In this document: piece after piece, positions 30,776 through 31,520 of the stretch | Layout: every line of letters starts with the position of its first letter | Position numbering within the stretch: position 1 is the first letter of the stretch | Source: Isoetes engelmannii | Lineage: Eukaryota > Streptophyta > Lycopodiopsida > Isoetales > Isoetaceae | Assembly (NCBI GenBank): GCA_011763485.2 | Contig: JAANSK020287045.1 | Span: forward strand, 1 to 31,520 | Reading direction: 5' to 3' | DNA: 31,520 nucleotides | Position numbers and translations under genes: made by a program | The notes under the pieces: generated by a model | Told to the model about the DNA's origin: nothing | Database searches by the model: none | Seen by the model: only the letters and a program-made list of their open reading frames with translations

Positions 30776-31520
30776 CCAATCCCTATTACTTCTCCTTTTT
30801 CCTTTTGACACAAAATCATGCTTGATGAGACTTCATTTCAAACAGCTAAACAATAGCTTCTCTCTTTTTCTTTTTCTTTTTCTTTTCTTTTTTTCCCTTT
30901 CCAGTAAGAGCGGTTTCCTGCTTCCAACCTCAAGGTTTCCCGGATATTAGGCAATGGCATGTATTGTCCCCATGATGGCCTCAAGGTTTCTGAACAAAGA
31001 AAAAACATATTTCTCGATGCCTAGTAAGGGTGGTTTCTTAGGTACCAGCTTGAATGGGCAGACCTAGGAGCCAAACCTGCATGCAAGGTTATAGTGTTCC
31101 CATCAACAATAGACCTCAGCCTCCTTTCTTGACAGCTTGAGTATAAGTCGATGGAGGCGCAGGACGACAAAATGAGGTCCAAACCCGAACTTCAAGAAAT
31201 AATTTGGCAATACTTGCAAACGAGTTCCTGAACCGAGGTGAGGTGCCGATGTGAACAAAAGACATGTCGTTGGGATCTTCAAAAAATCTGAGCCCATGGG
31301 AAACTACCCTAAGGACCTCACTTTGTCTTCTTGAGGGTTTATTTTGTCTTCTTGGACAGATGAGTTTGTCTTGTGCTTCTAGGCCTTTATGGGAAACCCT
31401 AAACCTTTGTTTTTAAGTGGTTTAAGAGATGCCTAGTGGCGTGCAGTGTGTGACAAACCCTTTTTATTGAACCGTTAAATTTCCTTCAAACATTACATCA
31501 TATAGGAAAACCAGATTATG
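30776..31520. other. Non-coding stretch with simple repeats
   Basis: A (CTTTTT)n pyrimidine tract lies at 30850-30903. CCTCAAGGTTTC occurs near 30928 and 30981. TTTGTCTTCTTG-like motifs occur three times about 22 bases apart (31322, 31344 and 31367). No gene is seen. Confidence 0.45.

Overview
The window is plant nuclear DNA. It is dominated by decayed transposable elements around one intact, conserved gene. The plant assignment rests on three things: a seven-exon gene for a secreted SERK-like leucine-rich-repeat protein with the 72/144-nt phase-2 exon pattern typical of plant LRR genes, GT-AG introns, and plant-type LINE, SINE, hAT and MITE remnants. I cannot name the species. The repeat load suits a repeat-rich seed plant, but that is inference.

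Layout: (1) 1-3700 holds remnants of two unrecognised protein genes on either side of a 0.6-kb array of a CpG-rich palindrome. They look like parts of one unknown mobile or low-copy element. (2) 3700-6650 is non-coding, with small tandem repeats and a GC-rich inverted repeat at 4720-4834. (3) 6655-6853 is a Mutator-like MITE with a near-perfect 10-bp target duplication, just upstream of the LRR gene at 7335-9303. (4) 10721-11745 is a hAT transposase remnant on the minus strand, broken by hairpin-rich DNA. (5) 12079-18566 is a full-length but dead L1-type LINE bounded by an exact 11-bp target duplication. It sits inside a minus-strand open reading frame that reads through in frame when the LINE is removed. 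(6) 19666-21095 is a second, older LINE remnant on the minus strand. (7) 21100-31520 is mostly non-coding. It contains a SINE with an exact 14-bp target duplication and a triplicated tRNA-like head, a 213-bp retroelement tail with an 11-bp duplication, a SINE-like B-box duplication at 29097-29162, and three tandem copies of a roughly 283-bp satellite at about 29917-30775.

Only the LRR gene is a confident functional gene. No operon-like or defence-like gene system is visible. The most informative signals are the insertion structures, which allow pre-insertion states to be inferred, and the uncharacterised palindrome array with its flanking gene remnants.
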